Assembly (NCBI GenBank): GCA_900547225.1
Contig: URFW01000002.1
Span: 62,001 to 126,000, forward strand
From: an uncultured Mycoplasmatota bacterium
Lineage (GTDB): Bacteria > Bacillota_I > Bacilli_A > RF39 > UBA660
DNA length: 64,000 bases
Reading direction: 5' to 3'
Each line of letters opens with the position of its first letter. The first letter of the stretch is position 1. The notes beneath the pieces were generated by a model that had not been told where the DNA came from, did not search any database, and saw nothing but the letters and a program-made list of their open reading frames with translations. Made by a program: the position numbers and the translations under genes. Of the stretch, positions 1 through 7,637 are shown in pieces.

Positions 1-556
1 AGTGGTAAGCTTTCATTGTAACTAAGTCAATTATGCCATCAAATTCTGATTCAGCACCAATTGGCCATTGAATTGCAGTTGCTTTAACACCTAATCTTGC
101 TTTAATAGATTCAACACTAGCTGCAAAGTCTGCACCCATTTTGTCCATCTTGTTTGAGAAAACAAGTCTTGGAACACCCATTTCAGTTGCTTGACGCCAA
201 ACGTTTTCAGTTTGAGGTTCAACACCATTTTGTGAATCAAGTACTGTAACGGCACCATCTAGTACTCTAAGTGATCTTGTAACTTCAATTGTGAAGTCTA
301 CGTGACCTGGAGTATCGATGATATTTAAACGATTACCCTTCCAGAATGCAGTAGTAGCAGCGGAAGTAATGGTAATACCACGTTCTTTTTCTTGTTCCAT
401 CCAGTCCATTTGTGATTCACCATCATGAGTTTCACCAATTTTATGAATCTTATGGGTATGGAATAAAACACGCTCGGTAACAGTTGTTTTACCAGCATCA
501 ACGTGAGCCATAATACCAATGTTACGAGTTTTTTCTAATGAATATTCACGAGCCAT
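1..556 (-). CDS. fusA: Elongation factor G, N-terminal part (runs off the window)
   Basis: Translocation GTPase that moves tRNA and mRNA through the ribosome after peptide bond formation. About 185 codons are visible, starting at an ATG at 556 behind a GAAAGGA ribosome-binding site. The GTPase motifs appear in order: G1 AHVDAGKTT, switch I GITITSAATT, G3 DTPGHVDF and G4 NKMDK. The rest lies beyond position 1. It is the last visible gene of the rpsL-rpsG-fusA (str) operon, 14 bp after rpsG, and should be driven by the promoter at 1586-1615. Identification is secure for this family; nothing unusual is visible in the fragment. Confidence 0.97.
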   Translation of the reverse strand, partial: MAREYSLEKTRNIGIMAHVDAGKTTVTERVLFHTHKIHKIGETHDGESQMDWMEQEKERGITITSAATTAFWKGNRLNIIDTPGHVDFTIEVTRSLRVLDGAVTVLDSQNGVEPQTENVWRQATEMGVPRLVFSNKMDKMGADFAASVESIKARLGVKATAIQWPIGAESEFDGIIDLVTMKAYH

Positions 557-570
557 ATACTAATCCTTTC

Positions 571-1038
571 CTACCAACGATAATGTGCAAATGCTTTATT
601 AGCTTCTGCCATTCTGTGAGTATCATCTTTTTTCTTAACTGCTGCTCCAGTTTCGTTTGAAGCATCAATTAGTTCATTAGCTAATTTTTCAGCCATAGTT
701 TTTCCACCACGAGATCTTGTTGCATTAACGATCCAACGTAATGCTAAAGCTTGTGCTCTATCTGGTTTAACTTCAACTGGTACTTGATAGTTTGCACCAC
801 CAACACGACGAGCTTTAACTTCTAATGCTGGAGTAACGTTTTCCATAGCTTTTTTAAATACGTCATTTGCGTTTTCTCCGGTTCTTTCATGAATCATATC
901 AAACGCATCATAAACGATTGTTTCTGCTTTACCACGTTTACCATCTAGCATAATTTGGTTGATTAACTTAGTAATTACCTTTGAATTATAGACTGGATCT
1001 GGTAATACGTCTCTTTTAACAGCACATCTTTTACGCAT
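571..1038 (-). CDS. rpsG: 30S ribosomal protein S7
   Basis: Primary binding protein that nucleates assembly of the 3' major domain (head) of 16S rRNA and contacts E-site tRNA. The 155-residue product has the usual length and the conserved N-terminus MRKRCAVKRDVLPDPVYNSK, followed by the KVITKLIN and GGANYQVPVEV segments. The ATG at 1038 follows a strong AGGAGG site. It lies 37 bp after rpsL and 14 bp before fusA, the normal str-operon order. S7 often represses its own operon by binding the leader, but no S7-type leader structure was recognised here. Confidence 0.98.
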   Translation of the reverse strand: MRKRCAVKRDVLPDPVYNSKVITKLINQIMLDGKRGKAETIVYDAFDMIHERTGENANDVFKKAMENVTPALEVKARRVGGANYQVPVEVKPDRAQALALRWIVNATRSRGGKTMAEKLANELIDASNETGAAVKKKDDTHRMAEANKAFAHYRW

Positions 1039-1075
1039 ATATTGTCCTCCTTTTATTATTATGATTAATTATTTT

Positions 1076-1489
1076 TTACTTTTTAGGTTTTTTAGCACCA
1101 TACTTAGATCTTGCTTGTTTTCTATCAGCAACACCTTGAGTATCTAATGTACCTCTTATGATGTGATAACGCACACCGATTAAGTCCTTAACACGACCAC
1201 CACGTATTAATACTACGCTGTGTTCTTGTAAGTTGTGTCCTTCTCCAGGAATATAAGCAGTTACTTCGTAACCATTACTTAAACGTACACGAGCATACTT
1301 ACGTAATGCTGAGTTTGGCTTCTTTGGTGTCATAGTACCAACACGAGTACAAACTCCACGTTTTTGTGGTGATGAAGCAGAGATGTTTTTCTTCTTTAGA
1401 GTATTAGTTCTAACAAGTAAAACAGGTGCTTTTGGCTTACGAGTCTTCTTTTGTCTTCCATGACGAAGAATTTGGTTTATTGTAGGCAT
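1076..1489 (-). CDS. rpsL: 30S ribosomal protein S12
   Basis: Decoding-centre protein of the small subunit. The 137-residue product has the typical Firmicutes length and carries KRGVCTRVGTMTPKKPNSAL, GHNLQEHSVVLIRGGRVKD and a basic KYGAKKPKK tail. Both lysines of TPKKPNSALRK, whose substitution gives streptomycin resistance in many bacteria, are present, so this copy looks streptomycin-sensitive (inference). The ATG at 1489 follows GAAAGGAG. It is the first gene of the str operon, with its own promoter at 1586-1615 rather than being co-transcribed with rpoBC, which lie 17 kb away. Confidence 0.98.
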   Translation of the reverse strand: MPTINQILRHGRQKKTRKPKAPVLLVRTNTLKKKNISASSPQKRGVCTRVGTMTPKKPNSALRKYARVRLSNGYEVTAYIPGEGHNLQEHSVVLIRGGRVKDLIGVRYHIIRGTLDTQGVADRKQARSKYGAKKPKK

Positions 1490-1585
1490 AATTTCTACTC
1501 CTTTCTTAACACACTACCTGGTGTTTCATTTATGATATATTTTTAAGCCTTACGAAAATAGTAAGACTTAAACATCAGCTTATTT

Positions 1586-1615
1586 AATATAACACTATTT
1601 TGTGTTTTTTGTCAA
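1586..1615 (-). promoter_or_regulatory. Sigma-A type promoter of the rpsL-rpsG-fusA operon
   Basis: On the minus strand TTGACA (1610-1615) is followed after 18 bp by TATATT (1586-1591). It sits about 100 bp upstream of rpsL in the rpmE-rpsL gap and would explain independent expression of the str operon in this rearranged position. Confidence 0.7.
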
Positions 1616-1632
1616 TAGTTTACTTATGGTTA

Positions 1633-1857
1633 TTACTCAGCTTTTGCTGCACTAACATTGCTCTTTAAACCATATTTTTGGTTAAACTTCTCAGCTCTAC
1701 CAGTCTTTGATTGCATAGTTGCTTGACCAGTGTAGAATGGATGACATTTAAAACAAGATTCTACGTGTATTTTATCCTTAGTAGATTTTGTTTCGAATGT
1801 GTTTCCACAAGTACATGTAACTGTAGAAGTCATATAGATACTTTCTTTTTTAGGCAT
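1633..1857 (-). CDS. rpmE: 50S ribosomal protein L31, zinc-binding type
   Basis: Large-subunit protein that helps bridge the 50S and 30S subunits. The 74-residue product has the four cysteines of the zinc-containing form (C15, C17, C35, C38, in TCTCGN and SCFKCHPFYTG), so it is the C+ paralogue rather than the zinc-free one used under zinc starvation. The N-terminus is about eight residues longer than usual before the TVTCTCG core, but an AAAGGAG site directly supports the ATG at 1857. It has its own promoter (1915-1943) and a short hairpin in its leader. In Bacillus rpmE is near murA, as here. Confidence 0.95.
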   Translation of the reverse strand: MPKKESIYMTSTVTCTCGNTFETKSTKDKIHVESCFKCHPFYTGQATMQSKTGRAEKFNQKYGLKSNVSAAKAE

Positions 1858-1877
1858 ATTCTATAGCTCCTTTCGCC

Positions 1878-1896
1878 ATGACTCTTATAAAGTCAT
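1878..1896 (-). other. Small hairpin in the rpmE leader
   Basis: A perfect 6-bp inverted repeat, ATGACT and AGTCAT with a 7-nt loop, lies just upstream of the rpmE ribosome-binding site at 1868-1874. It could be a translational control element, but it is short and matches no leader I recognise. Confidence 0.3.
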
Positions 1897-1914
1897 AGAT
1901 ATAAAATCTTTTAT

Positions 1915-1943
1915 ATTATAACAATTGTTTTATTATTTTGCAA
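1915..1943 (-). promoter_or_regulatory. Sigma-A type promoter of rpmE
   Basis: A perfect TATAAT (minus strand, 1915-1920) with a 17-bp spacer to TTGCAA (1938-1943). The -35 box lies inside the 3' end of the upstream SGNH hydrolase gene. Confidence 0.65.
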
Positions 1944-2694
1944 GTGTTTTTTTATCAATTAGACTAATAACACTTTTTGCCATAGCCTTATAACCTAAAG
2001 TGGTTGGATGAATTTCTAATTTTTTAGGAAGATAATTATCATTAGCCAAAAACATATCGTGAATATCAACATATGTCATGTCATATTTTCTAACCAAATC
2101 TTCCATTTTATTATTAGCGTATAAAATAACTGGTTCAACAGTGTTCGCTAAAGTGCTAGAAAACGCTGTAAAAGGATTATAAAAACCAAATACCATTATT
2201 TGTTCCTTACATGATTTTCTAAGTTCATAAAGAAGTTTATCGATATCTTTAATTGACTCATCAACGTACGTATATATATCATCAAACTCATTTAAATCAA
2301 ATTCATTACCTATGTTCAGTTTATAAAATAGATCATTTGATCCAATGCTAAGAGTTACTATGTCCGCTTTTATAAGTGCATGTTTAATTGTAAGTGATTT
2401 ACCATTTATCTTAACCGTCTTATTGTTTTTTAAATCGTTTAACAAATCTATACTCCTATAACCGCTCTTTGCAAAAGACTTGGTATAAAACTCTAACGCC
2501 TCTTTATCTTTTAAATACTCAGAAACATAATCTCCATAACTTAAACCTATGCTGTTATTCGGAGTCTGTCCTGCTGCTAAAGAGTCACCTAGTGACAAAT
2601 AATAAACCTTCTTATCTTTTGTTATAAAAAATATAGTTATAAGAAATATTCCCGTTATTAAAAAACCAATTAATAGTTTATACCTTCTTTTCAT
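1933..2694 (-). CDS. Membrane-anchored SGNH/GDSL-family hydrolase
   Basis: Predicted serine esterase or lipase of the SGNH superfamily acting outside the cytoplasmic membrane; the substrate is unknown. The 253-residue protein has an N-terminal hydrophobic segment (about residues 7-25), then block I LSLGDSLAAG (catalytic Ser at about 38), block III SIGSND and block V EIHPTTLGY with the catalytic His. The start is set at the ATG at 2694, which follows GGAGG; an earlier in-frame start at 2733 has no such site. It is a single gene between a terminator at 2711-2743 and the rpmE promoter. The SGNH call is firm, the function is not. Confidence 0.85.
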   Translation of the reverse strand: MKRRYKLLIGFLITGIFLITIFFITKDKKVYYLSLGDSLAAGQTPNNSIGLSYGDYVSEYLKDKEALEFYTKSFAKSGYRSIDLLNDLKNNKTVKINGKSLTIKHALIKADIVTLSIGSNDLFYKLNIGNEFDLNEFDDIYTYVDESIKDIDKLLYELRKSCKEQIMVFGFYNPFTAFSSTLANTVEPVILYANNKMEDLVRKYDMTYVDIHDMFLANDNYLPKKLEIHPTTLGYKAMAKSVISLIDKKTLAK

Positions 2695-2710
2695 AGTATT
2701 CCTCCATAAT

Positions 2711-2743
2711 AAAAAAATAGTATTTACTAGCAATACTATTTTA
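2711..2743 (-). terminator. Rho-independent terminator after the murA / small-ORF unit
   Basis: On the minus strand an AAAATAGTATT arm pairs with AATACTATTTT around a 7-nt loop and is followed by seven T residues (2711-2717). It separates the 57-residue gene from the SGNH hydrolase gene. Confidence 0.75.
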
Positions 2744-2770
2744 TTTATTATAAAAGGGTTTTAGTACAAT

Positions 2771-2944
2771 TTATTTTGACTTATTTGCACTTTCGTCATT
2801 CATTTTATTTATACGCTCTTTAGCCTCTTTCATTACTTCTATTGGAACGTGTATGGTATAAGTGCCATCAGAATAAACAATTTGCTTTTGTTCTTCATTT
2901 TTATCTACTTTGTTATTTGTTTTTGCTTTTTCTTTTAATGCCAT
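2771..2944 (-). CDS. Small hypothetical protein, 57 residues
   Basis: I do not recognise the family. The frame reads MALKEKAKTNNKVDKN, then SDGTYTIHVPIEVMKEAKER and a charged tail ending in NKSK. It is highly charged, has no membrane segment, and the second half looks like a beta hairpin followed by an amphipathic helix. The ATG lies 3 nt after the murA stop and an AAAGGAAG site is formed by the last murA codons, so translation is probably coupled to murA. A terminator follows at 2711-2743. Position and ribosome-binding site support a real gene. Confidence 0.65.
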   Translation of the reverse strand: MALKEKAKTNNKVDKNEEQKQIVYSDGTYTIHVPIEVMKEAKERINKMNDESANKSK

Positions 2945-2947
2945 TAT

Positions 2948-4207
2948 TTAATCTTCCTTTTCCAATTTTATTTTAGCGCCTACATTCGTTAACTTTTCAA
3001 CAAGGCCTTCATAGCCTCTTAATACATAATCAGCATCTAATATGGTTGTTGTTCCATTTGCTATTAAACCTGCTATAACAAGTGATGCTCCAGCTCTTAA
3101 ATCTGTTGCTCTAACTGTTTTTCCAGTTAATTTAGTAGGCCCTACTATTACAGCTTTTTGATTTGTTAAAAGTTCGGTTGTAGCTCCCATTTTATTTAGT
3201 TCGTATAAGTTTTGAAATCTATTTTCATAAATGGTTTCGTTTATAACTGATTTTCCAGTAGCCTGCGTAAGTAATGCTGCAAACGGTTGCTGAAGATCGG
3301 TTGGAAATCCTGGATAAACTTGTGTTTTTACGTTTGTTGCCTTAAGTTTTTCTGGAGCTTTTATATTTATGTAATCAACTCCTATTTCCATTGGAACACC
3401 AACGTCTTCCAATTTAGATATAAGTGATTCTACGTGATCTGGAATGATGTTTTCTATTGTTATAGCATCACCTAAAGCACTTGCTAAAATCATATACGTA
3501 CCAGTTTCTATATAATCTGGTACAACTTCGTGGAAGCATGAATGAAGTTTAGATACCCCAACTATTTTTATTTCACTAGTTCCTGCTCCACTTATTTTAG
3601 CTCCCATGTTATTTAAAAACGTTGCAACATTAACTATGTGTGGCTCTTTAGCAGCGTTAGATATTATGGTAGTTCCTTCTGCCTTTGCCGCTGCAAGCAT
3701 TAAATTTATTGTTGCTCCAACTGATGCAAAATCTAGATTTATTTTAGTTCCAATAAGTTTATCTGCCGTAATTATAAATAGATTATCTTTTTCTTCTACC
3801 TTTGCACCTAGCGCTTCAAAACCTTTTAAATGTAAATTAATAGGTCTTGCTCCTATTGAGCATCCTCCAGGAAAATACATCTCCACTTTTTTAAATTTAC
3901 TAAGTAATGCTCCCATAAAATAATATGAAGCTCTTAGTTTTTTAGATATTTTTTCTGGAATTAATTTATTTTTTATTTTAGATGAATCTATTTTCATAAC
4001 ATCATCTTTTCTTTTTACTTTAGCACCTAAAAACCTTAATATTTCATCTAATGCATCTATATCAGAAATACTAGGTACATTTGCAATGGTTACTTCTTCA
4101 TCGCATAAAACAGCCGCTGGAACAAGCGCAACCGCACTATTTTTAGAACCACTAATTCTTATTTTTCCACTTAACTTGTTATTACCTTCTATTATTATTT
4201 TGTACAT
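2948..4207 (-). CDS. murA: UDP-N-acetylglucosamine 1-carboxyvinyltransferase (MurA)
   Basis: Transfers enolpyruvate from PEP to UDP-GlcNAc, the first committed step of peptidoglycan synthesis in the cytoplasm. The 419-residue product has the normal length. Visible motifs are SGSKNSAV with K22 and N23, the PEP-binding loop FPGGCSIGARP with C116 (the fosfomycin target), VPDYIETGTYM, GFPTDLQQPF and the DLRAGASLVIAGL segment. The ATG at 4207 follows AAAGGAG. It lies 55 bp after fba in the same transcription unit, a pairing also seen near murAA-fbaA in Bacillus. Cys rather than Asp at the active loop predicts a fosfomycin-sensitive enzyme (family knowledge). Confidence 0.97.
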   Translation of the reverse strand: MYKIIIEGNNKLSGKIRISGSKNSAVALVPAAVLCDEEVTIANVPSISDIDALDEILRFLGAKVKRKDDVMKIDSSKIKNKLIPEKISKKLRASYYFMGALLSKFKKVEMYFPGGCSIGARPINLHLKGFEALGAKVEEKDNLFIITADKLIGTKINLDFASVGATINLMLAAAKAEGTTIISNAAKEPHIVNVATFLNNMGAKISGAGTSEIKIVGVSKLHSCFHEVVPDYIETGTYMILASALGDAITIENIIPDHVESLISKLEDVGVPMEIGVDYINIKAPEKLKATNVKTQVYPGFPTDLQQPFAALLTQATGKSVINETIYENRFQNLYELNKMGATTELLTNQKAVIVGPTKLTGKTVRATDLRAGASLVIAGLIANGTTTILDADYVLRGYEGLVEKLTNVGAKIKLEKED

Positions 4208-4262
4208 ATTTTACTCCTTTCTTCTCTTCATAGTATTCTATTAAAAAAACTATAAAAAGTGA

Positions 4263-5117
4263 TTAATTAGCCCTATTTACAGAACCAAATAACCTATTTT
4301 TTTCGTGAACTAGTTTTTTTAGTGCATTTTCTCCTGATGAAATTATTTTTCTAGGATCATACTCTTCTTTTTCATAATTTAAATAGCCTCTAACACTTTT
4401 TGCCCAAGCACACATAAGATCTGTATTTATGTTTATTTTAGATACCCCGCAAAAGATAGCAGCCTTTATCATGTTTTCATCCAATCCTGAGGCACCATGA
4501 AGTACAAGTGGTATTTTAACTTCTTTGCATATCAAACCTAAAAGATCAAAATCTATGTTTGGCTTTTCCTTATATATTCCGTGCATATTTCCAATGGATG
4601 GTGCAAGAAAGTCAACTCCAGTTTGTAAATAAAAATTCTTAGCTTCATCGATAGTTGTTTTAGAACCTAAAACTAACTTTTCACCTTCTTCTTTATTCAT
4701 AGAGCCTATTTCAGCTTCAACGCTTACGCTTTTTTCTTTAGCATACTCTATAACCTCGTTAGTATCACGTACGTTTTCTTCAAAACTTTTTTCTGATGCA
4801 TCAAGCATTACCGATGTAAAGCCAGAATCTATAGCACGTTTACATATTGATATACTCTTACCGTGATCTAAATGCAAAACTACTGGAACAGTTATATTAA
4901 GTGAATTAATAAGAGATTTAACAACGTTATGCACAACATTAACACCACCAAAATAATCAATACTTTTTTCAGTTACCGCAAGTATAACTGGGCTTTTATC
5001 CTCCTGGCAAGCCTCTAATATATACCTGGTCCATTCCAAATTATTTATGTTATAAGCAGGGACTGCATAGCCTTCTTTTAAAGCCTTTTCCAACATCGCA
5101 TTACCATTTACTAGCAC
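4263..5117 (-). CDS. fba: Class II fructose-bisphosphate aldolase
   Basis: Zinc-dependent aldolase splitting fructose 1,6-bisphosphate in glycolysis and gluconeogenesis. The 284-residue product has the HLDHG metal and catalytic motif (residues 82-86), AEIGSMNKEEGE, GNMHGIY, LVLHGASG and NINTDL near the C-terminus. Start is a GTG at 5117 with an AAGGTG site; the overlapping ATG is in another frame and stops at once. The LAPSIGNMHGIY segment differs slightly from the usual fba text, so a tagatose-bisphosphate aldolase role in the same family cannot be excluded, but the murA neighbourhood favours fba. The promoter is at 5139-5167. Confidence 0.92.
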   Translation of the reverse strand: MLVNGNAMLEKALKEGYAVPAYNINNLEWTRYILEACQEDKSPVILAVTEKSIDYFGGVNVVHNVVKSLINSLNITVPVVLHLDHGKSISICKRAIDSGFTSVMLDASEKSFEENVRDTNEVIEYAKEKSVSVEAEIGSMNKEEGEKLVLGSKTTIDEAKNFYLQTGVDFLAPSIGNMHGIYKEKPNIDFDLLGLICKEVKIPLVLHGASGLDENMIKAAIFCGVSKININTDLMCAWAKSVRGYLNYEKEEYDPRKIISSGENALKKLVHEKNRLFGSVNRAN

Positions 5118-5138
5118 ATTAAATCACCTTCTAATACG

Positions 5139-5167
5139 ATTTTAACATAATTTACATATTTGGACAA
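5139..5167 (-). promoter_or_regulatory. Promoter of fba-murA
   Basis: TTGTCC (5162-5167), 17 bp, TAAAAT (5139-5144) on the minus strand, with a TG one base before the -10 box. It lies directly after the terminator of the upstream gene. Confidence 0.6.
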
Positions 5168-5197
5168 AGAAAAACACTCAAATTTACATTTGAGTGT
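5167..5197 (-). terminator. Rho-independent terminator
   Basis: A perfect 10-bp stem (ACACTCAAAT with ATTTGAGTGT) and a 4-nt loop, followed by TTTTTCTTT on the minus strand. It ends the transcript of the gene at 5207-6448. Confidence 0.85.
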
Positions 5198-5206
5198 CTA
5201 ATATAA

Positions 5207-6448
5207 TTATCTTAAAGTTTTGCTGTATCCATAACTATCACCATCTACAAAATGATATGCTGAATTAAACTCTTCGCCAGGAACTACTATCTCTTCACTT
5301 ATTATTGTGGTTGTTTCAACATGTTTTTTTGTTGTACCTACTGGCTTTCCACCTTTTTTTGTAGTTGTTTGTTTAGTTGTTTTTGGTACACCATATATTT
5401 TTGATGTTGTATGAGTTTTAGTAGTCGTTCTTCCATTAATTATCTTAGTTTCTTTACCAACTGATTTTCCGCCTGACACTTTTTTAGTTGTTCCATTACC
5501 TGATTCTATTTGGTTATTATTTGGTATTTTAGAAGCATCATCCTTAGACTTTTTATTTGGAGTAGTTGTATAACCATGTGCGTTTTGAACTATATTTTCA
5601 GTATCTATTTTTAATTTCTTTACTGCATCAAATCCAGATAAATTTTCATACGAATGAGCTTTATTGTTATCCATCTCATCTTTTTGTTCTTTTGTTAAGC
5701 CTACATTCATAATTGAAACCTTAACTTGAACATCATCAAGTAATACAAGTGCTTCTCCATTTGCCATTTCCTCGTTGGATAGTCCTTTAAATAATTCATA
5801 ATATTTCTTTGAATCTGATTTCATTTTATCAACATCATGAGTTTCAATAATATTATTTGCTTGCTCATCAACTAATTGTCCCATTTTAATTGCTAAAACT
5901 TTTCCATTACTTTTAGATGCAATTAACATATAGGCATGAATTAGGCTACCTAAATCTGAGGTATTACTTTCCTTGTTTTTAATTATATTCCTTTGTGAAT
6001 TTACATAACCAGCCATATGATCATTTAATAATTCTTTTATATTTTTTATAAGATACTGAAGATACTCATATTTTTTTGTATCATTATTGCTTGAAAATGA
6101 TATATGCTCTGCTTTATCATTTATTAAATATATCATGTTTACTATTTCTTCAACACTAATTTTCTTATCTGACAAATCATATATAGCGTTAGCTCTTTCT
6201 AAAATAGCATTTTCATCATCGATATTAAAATCTTCTGATAAATATAATGATTTAAATTCATCAGTTGAACTATTAGTTTGAGTTTCTGTTATAGTGGTAG
6301 TTTCACTATCTGATGAGCCATTGTTTCTAGCACAAGAAGCTGCAAGACCAGTTACAGTCATAACAGATGCCAAAGCAATTGCTATACCTCTTTTTTTATA
6401 TTCAGACTTTTTTTCATTCATCTTTTCATAAAATTCTTTGTTAGTCAT
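5207..6448 (-). CDS. Exported Thr/Lys-rich protein of unknown function
   Basis: No family recognised. The 413-residue product has a charged N-terminus, a hydrophobic segment at about residues 21-39 ending in GLAASC, then a Ser/Thr-rich linker, a mostly helical middle (about 60-290) and a C-terminal tail rich in Thr, Lys and Gly with two related motifs GGKSVGKET and GGKPVGTTK. The cysteine after the hydrophobic segment suggests a lipoprotein, but the residues before it do not form a good lipobox, so it may instead be secreted or membrane-anchored. Start chosen at the ATG at 6448, directly behind GGGGGAG. It has its own promoter and terminator. Probably acts at the cell surface. Confidence 0.75.
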   Translation of the reverse strand: MTNKEFYEKMNEKKSEYKKRGIAIALASVMTVTGLAASCARNNGSSDSETTTITETQTNSSTDEFKSLYLSEDFNIDDENAILERANAIYDLSDKKISVEEIVNMIYLINDKAEHISFSSNNDTKKYEYLQYLIKNIKELLNDHMAGYVNSQRNIIKNKESNTSDLGSLIHAYMLIASKSNGKVLAIKMGQLVDEQANNIIETHDVDKMKSDSKKYYELFKGLSNEEMANGEALVLLDDVQVKVSIMNVGLTKEQKDEMDNNKAHSYENLSGFDAVKKLKIDTENIVQNAHGYTTTPNKKSKDDASKIPNNNQIESGNGTTKKVSGGKSVGKETKIINGRTTTKTHTTSKIYGVPKTTKQTTTKKGGKPVGTTKKHVETTTIISEEIVVPGEEFNSAYHFVDGDSYGYSKTLR

Positions 6449-6480
6449 CAAAATCTCCCCCTCTTGATTGAATACCGCAT

Positions 6481-6509
6481 ATGATAGCACAAAGGCCTCA
6501 TTTTGTCAA
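6481..6509 (-). promoter_or_regulatory. Promoter of the exported Thr/Lys-rich protein gene
   Basis: TTGACA (6504-6509), 17 bp, TATCAT (6481-6486) on the minus strand, overlapping the last codons of the upstream membrane protein gene. Confidence 0.7.
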
Positions 6510-6989
6510 TACTAAAAGGGAGTATATAAGTAGTGTTATGCTGCCTAGTAAAAACGAATACTTTCCTATCTTGTTATTTATCTTTCGTCCTAAATAAAAG
6601 CCTAAAAAAGTAAATAATGCACTAATTATGCAAAAACTACTTACTACAAATAAAATATTATTATATAAATAGTTTATTCCTATACCAACACTAAAACTAT
6701 CTAAGCTAACTGATATAGCAAAAAAGAGTGTTCCAAAAACATTTAAATCCCTAATTTTAGCATTTTCTTCAAAAAAATTTAAAAGCATATCTACTGATAA
6801 AAGAAGAAAAACTATGAAAAGCACGTATTTTGGCTTTATAAAAGTATTTTCAAAAAGAGAAATACCTACCATATTACCTAGAAGCGGCATAAAAAAGTGA
6901 AATAATCCAACTGTTATAGCAGTAATTATAACGTTTTTCTTTGATATACTTTTTATACCATAAGAAAGTGCTAATGAAAAAGCATCCAT
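6498..6989 (-). CDS. MntP/YtaF-family membrane protein (start probably further upstream)
   Basis: Polytopic membrane protein resembling the manganese exporter MntP and the sporulation protein YtaF. About five to six hydrophobic segments are visible, with the repeated acidic motifs SMDAFSLAL near the start and SLDSFSVGIGI in the middle that mark this family. From the ATG at 6989 it has 163 residues and lacks most of the first membrane helix. The same frame stays open upstream and encodes ITSIILIAISLS before SMDAF, matching the expected first helix. A strong GGAAGGTG site at 7032-7040 points to an ATT (7028) or ATC (7025) start. MntP is near spoIIR in Bacillus too. Confidence 0.8.
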   Translation of the reverse strand: MDAFSLALSYGIKSISKKNVIITAITVGLFHFFMPLLGNMVGISLFENTFIKPKYVLFIVFLLLSVDMLLNFFEENAKIRDLNVFGTLFFAISVSLDSFSVGIGINYLYNNILFVVSSFCIISALFTFLGFYLGRKINNKIGKYSFLLGSITLLIYSLLVLTK

Positions 6990-7064
6990 ACTTAAACTAA
7001 TTGCTATTAATATTATACTTGTGATAATAAATCACCTTCCTACATTAATAGTATTACAATTGGT

Positions 7065-7595
7065 TTAAAAATATTTTTCTATTATTTCTTTTATAAAAGA
7101 TTTGTATTCTACATCACTATTATTAGTAGTTTCTTCCGCTTCTAAAAGACATAATGGAGGAAATAAGACGCACCACCAGTTATCACCTTCACCACTACCT
7201 AAAGTGACTAATAAAGATTCATATTCTCCTGCTTCATATGTAATTCCTTTGTATTTTTTCTCTGGAAATGGATGCATACCATAATCTATTTTGTAAGAAT
7301 ACTCTTTATCTTTCATTTCCTCAGCTAATATATCATTAAAATTATCCATATTACTAGTTATTAAGTTTCTTGCTTGTTTAGCTGATTTTGCATTTTCTAA
7401 TAAGGTATAAAGTTCTTTTTGCATTTTATCCCTTACTTCTTCTTTTATTTTTTGATCTCTTGGAGAATTACTGTTAGCTAAAACCCTAAATCTAATTGCA
7501 GAATCCGGAAGTTTAACCTCCTCATTCTTTTTTGATTTATTATAAACAGAAAATATCATTAATCCAGCAAGAAATATAAGTATCATTTTTTTCAT
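7065..7595 (-). CDS. spoIIR: Stage II sporulation protein R
   Basis: Forespore-made secreted signal that activates the SpoIIGA protease, which matures pro-sigma-E in the mother cell. The 176-residue product has an N-terminal hydrophobic segment (about residues 4-17), then the family motifs IRFRVLANSNSPRDQ, KEEVRDKM, YEAGEYESLLVTLGSG and GDNWWCVLFPPLC. The ATG at 7595 follows GGGTGAT. The ribosome-binding site lies in the 3' arm of a terminator-like hairpin (7598-7634), which may limit translation or read-through from prmC. Its neighbours prmC and an MntP-like gene match the Bacillus locus. In Bacillus it is transcribed by sigma-F; no such promoter was recognised. Confidence 0.95.
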   Translation of the reverse strand: MKKMILIFLAGLMIFSVYNKSKKNEEVKLPDSAIRFRVLANSNSPRDQKIKEEVRDKMQKELYTLLENAKSAKQARNLITSNMDNFNDILAEEMKDKEYSYKIDYGMHPFPEKKYKGITYEAGEYESLLVTLGSGEGDNWWCVLFPPLCLLEAEETTNNSDVEYKSFIKEIIEKYF

Positions 7596-7597
7596 TT

Positions 7598-7634
7598 AAA
7601 AATCACCCACCATCTATTAACTAGTGAGTGATTT
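7598..7634 (-). terminator. Terminator-like hairpin overlapping the spoIIR ribosome-binding site
   Basis: On the minus strand AAATCACTCAC (7624-7634) pairs with GTGGGTGATTT (7600-7610) with one G-U pair, followed by TTTTT and then the spoIIR ATG. It can act as the prmC terminator and also hides the spoIIR Shine-Dalgarno sequence. Confidence 0.6.
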
Positions 7635-7637
7635 ATT

